Assembly: GCA_029777145.1 (NCBI GenBank) | Contig: JAKOSS010000311.1 | Coordinates: 1 to 7,080, forward strand | Direction of reading: 5' to 3' | DNA: 7,080 nucleotides | Origin: Acidobacteriota bacterium | Lineage (GTDB): Bacteria; Acidobacteriota; Blastocatellia; Pyrinomonadales; Pyrinomonadaceae | Part shown: positions 5,820-7,080 of the stretch, piece by piece | Layout of the letters: every line of letters starts with the position of its first letter | Numbering within the stretch: position 1 is the stretch's first letter | The notes under the pieces: model-generated | The model's input: only the letters and a program-made list of their open reading frames with translations | What the model was told of the DNA's origin: nothing | Database searches by the model: none | Made by a program: the position numbers and the translations under genes

Positions 5820-6671
5820 TCAAGCCTGACTGAAAGCAACCGGGACGATCTTCCCCGATTCGTCGTTCAGTCGCCGGAGCGGCTCGCCGATCTCATGGTA
5901 GAACAGGCAGGTCCAGTTCTCGCGGACCGCTTGCGGGAGAAGTCGCTTCTTCGCGGCCAAAGTCTCGGTCGGAAACAGGTCGTATGCCATGATCCACGGA
6001 TATGGGACGTGAGCTGTTGTTGGGATGAGATCGGCGAATCCGAAGAGCGTTTGGCCGCCGCGATCGAGACGCACGGTTTGCATCGTCGCCGAATGGCCGC
6101 GGACCTGCTCGAGCCGCAGTCCGTCGACGACCTCAAACTCGTCCGGCATTAGTTCCAGCTGCCCCGAAGCGATCAGCGGTTTCCAATTTTCGGACAGGTA
6201 GCTCGCGCGATCGCGTTCGGTCGGATTCTCGGCCGCTTCAAACTCGCTCTCGGAGACCAAATACCGGGCGTTCGGAAACTGCGGGATCGGTTCACCGGAT
6301 TCTGAATCGAGGATCGTGTTTCCGCCGGCGTGGTCGAAATGCAGATGCGTATTGACGACGATCGTGATGTCCTCGGGCGCGCACCCGGTGATCACCTGCA
6401 ACGATTCGGCGAACGGACGCACGCGCCTGATTCCGAATCGCTCAGCGTGCGCCGGTGTCCATTTTTCGCCGATCCCGGTTTCGACAAGGATGCGTTCGTC
6501 CGCGGTCTCGATGAACAGGCAGTTCATGTTCATGCGGATGCGATTGAGCTCGTCCGGCGGCGAGACCTTTTCCCAAAGCACGCGCGGGACGACGCCGAAC
6601 ATCGCTCCGCCGTCGAGTCGGAACTCGGTGTCCGGAACGATTTCGATCCTGTAGTCGCCGAACCTCATCAT
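5820..6671 (-). CDS. Metallo-beta-lactamase-fold hydrolase
   Basis: The 283-residue product has a full set of dinuclear metal ligands: H109, H111, D113, H114 in THLHFDHAGG, then H193 (GHSATM), D214 (FGFADL) and H259 (FYHEI). It starts with the strand-rich LDGGAMFGVVPRVLW (19-33) and NMNCLFIET, common in stand-alone MBL-fold hydrolases of the GloB/AHL-lactonase/organophosphatase-like group. There is no signal peptide, so it should be cytosolic. Possible substrates include lactones, thioesters and phosphotriesters; the sequence does not decide between them. It is not a recognisable glyoxalase II or a beta-lactamase. Two ATG codons (6671 and 6668) are in tandem. The last hairpin unit of the upstream repeat array supplies an AGGCGG 7 nt before 6671. 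The next gene starts 76 bp downstream, so readthrough into it and mtnP is possible. Confidence 0.92.
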   Translation of the reverse strand: MMRFGDYRIEIVPDTEFRLDGGAMFGVVPRVLWEKVSPPDELNRIRMNMNCLFIETADERILVETGIGEKWTPAHAERFGIRRVRPFAESLQVITGCAPEDITIVVNTHLHFDHAGGNTILDSESGEPIPQFPNARYLVSESEFEAAENPTERDRASYLSENWKPLIASGQLELMPDEFEVVDGLRLEQVRGHSATMQTVRLDRGGQTLFGFADLIPTTAHVPYPWIMAYDLFPTETLAAKKRLLPQAVRENWTCLFYHEIGEPLRRLNDESGKIVPVAFSQA

Positions 6672-6672
6672 A

Positions 6673-6884
6673 TCAGTACCGCCTGCGTCACAGCGGGCGG
6701 CGGTGTCAGTACCGCCTGCGTCAGCGGGCGGCGAGTGTCAGTACCGCCTGCGTCAGCGGGCGGAAATAGTCAGTACCGCCTGCGTGAGCGGGCGGCGGTG
6801 TCAATGCCGCCTGCGTCAGCGGACGGCGAGTGTCAGTACCGCCTGCGTCAGCGGGCGGCGAGTGTCAGTACCGCCTGCGTCAGA
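6673..6884. repeat. Seven tandem ~32-bp hairpin-forming repeats
   Basis: Units start at 6673, 6706, 6738, 6770, 6801, 6833 and 6865 (lengths 33, 32, 32, 31, 32, 32, and a degraded last unit). Each begins TCAGTACCGCCTGCGTCAGC, followed by GGGCGG and a 5-6 bp linker. Within a unit, CCGCCTGC and GCGGGCGG pair as an 8-bp stem around a GTCA loop. Most differences fall outside the stem: unit 1 has two extra bases in the loop, unit 4 a loop C to G, and linkers vary (CGGTG, CGAGTG, AAATAG). Only unit 5 carries a stem change, and unit 7 loses its second arm. There are no unique spacers. The array lies directly upstream of the MBL-fold gene. Confidence 0.93.
6679..6684 (-). promoter_or_regulatory. Candidate Shine-Dalgarno inside a repeat hairpin
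   Basis: On the minus strand AGGCGG (5 of 6 matches to AGGAGG) ends 7 nt before ATG 6671. It is the 3' arm of the hairpin formed by the first repeat unit (6700-6679), so folding of that hairpin would cover the ribosome binding site of the hydrolase gene. This is inferred from sequence only. Confidence 0.4.
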
Positions 6885-7040
6885 GGCTGTGTCAAAACCG
6901 GACCGGATTTCGTGACATTTCGGCGATATTGTGGCTTGGATCAATTGCGGTATCCGTTTTTGGCATTTTCGCCGAACCCGTTGGTTTTTCGCGGCCGTTA
7001 GGGTTTTCGTTCGGGTCACAGAGTTGGTTTTCGCGCGAAT
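6885..7040. other. Gene-free stretch with spaced TTTTCG motifs
   Basis: Nothing here looks like a conserved gene. TTTTCG occurs at 6966, 6986, 7004 and 7028 on the plus strand, about two helical turns apart (20, 18 and 24 bp). The last copy overlaps the 10-bp palindrome TTCGCGCGAA (7030-7039). The stretch could contain the promoter of the hydrolase gene, but I find no convincing -35/-10 pair. Together with the flanking repeats it forms a gene-free region from 6672 to the window edge. Confidence 0.4.
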
Positions 7041-7073
7041 CAGGCGGTCTGCAGCGCTGTTCCGCCTGTTTTT
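7041..7073 (+). terminator. Terminator-like hairpin reading rightward
   Basis: CAGGCGG (7041-7047) and CCGCCTG (7062-7068) form a perfect 7-bp GC-rich stem, immediately followed on the plus strand by TTTTT (7069-7073). The loop contains the self-complementary CAGCGCTG. No T-tract follows on the minus strand. This looks like an intrinsic terminator for plus-strand transcription, yet no plus-strand gene lies to its left. The stem arms repeat the CCGCCTG core of the tandem units, so it may be a decayed inverted pair of those units. Confidence 0.45.
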
Positions 7074-7080
7074 CCGAACA

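Noticed and set aside
6673..6884. CRISPR array
   Set aside because: The repeated units abut each other with only 5-6 bp near-constant linkers. There are no unique spacers of 25-40 bp and no cas genes nearby.
6703..6915. Plus-strand reading frame of about 70 codons over the hairpin array (PPASAGG / STACVSGRR peptide repeats)
   Set aside because: It is a translation of the tandem repeat, drifting through frames because the unit is not a multiple of three. It has no ribosome binding site and no domain.
6330..7001. 223-codon plus-strand open frame
   Set aside because: It is antisense to the MBL-fold gene and then reads through the hairpin array.
6892..7080. Minus-strand frame of 62 codons open to the right edge, ending at TGA 6894-6892
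   Set aside because: The peptide is polar and low in hydrophobic residues, with no recognisable motif or typical codon bias. It would also have to cross the hairpin at 7041-7073. It could be a gene end only if sequence to the right supports it.
6668..7080. Divergent plus-strand gene opposite the MBL-fold gene
   Set aside because: No plus-strand frame with an ATG and ribosome binding site is present. A GTG at 6931 opens a frame to the edge, but the peptide is Arg/Phe-rich and implausible.

Overview
The window is a compact, moderately GC-rich bacterial chromosome segment. All six recognisable genes lie on the minus strand, so transcription runs from right to left. Two proteins have Sec-type signal peptides and the transhydrogenase is membrane-bound, which fits a Gram-negative-type or diderm chemoheterotroph. 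Protein style and the abundance of short repeats between genes suggest an Acidobacteriota relative (Blastocatellia/Pyrinomonadaceae type). That placement is an inference from style, not from a marker gene.

Layout from right to left. (1) 6672-7080 has no supportable gene. It holds seven tandem ~32-bp hairpin units (6673-6884) that end next to a start codon, and an isolated terminator-like hairpin at 7041-7073. (2) 5820-6671 encodes a metallo-beta-lactamase-fold hydrolase with a complete metal-ligand set. (3) 5246-5743 encodes a small exported protein of unknown function, separated by 3 bp from (4) mtnP (4370-5242), an S-methyl-5'-thioadenosine phosphorylase. (5) 4107-4369 is a spacer carrying a long inverted array of 7-bp repeats, then a good promoter with a perfect 15-bp palindrome over its -10/spacer region. 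(6) pntA (2493-4106) and pntB (1002-2402) encode the proton-pumping nicotinamide nucleotide transhydrogenase, closed by a strong intrinsic terminator. (7) 424-882 encodes a periplasmic TPR/BamD-like protein. (8) A second inverted 7-bp repeat array fills 287-422. (9) A VOC/glyoxalase-type gene runs off the left edge.

Functional view: PntAB couples the proton gradient to hydride transfer from NADH to NADP+ and supplies NADPH. MtnP removes the polyamine/SAM by-product methylthioadenosine and returns adenine and methylthioribose-1-phosphate to salvage. No gene here ties the two processes together. The window is mostly ordinary housekeeping content.

The unusual part is the intergenic DNA. Three of the spacers are built from heptanucleotide words with an exact 7-bp period: TTTGGGA/ATTCGGA, GTTAATC, and GTCAGTG with GATTTGC. 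In each case the words are arranged as two inverted arms around a short centre. A fourth spacer uses a different, 32-bp hairpin unit that appears to supply the Shine-Dalgarno sequence of the downstream hydrolase gene.
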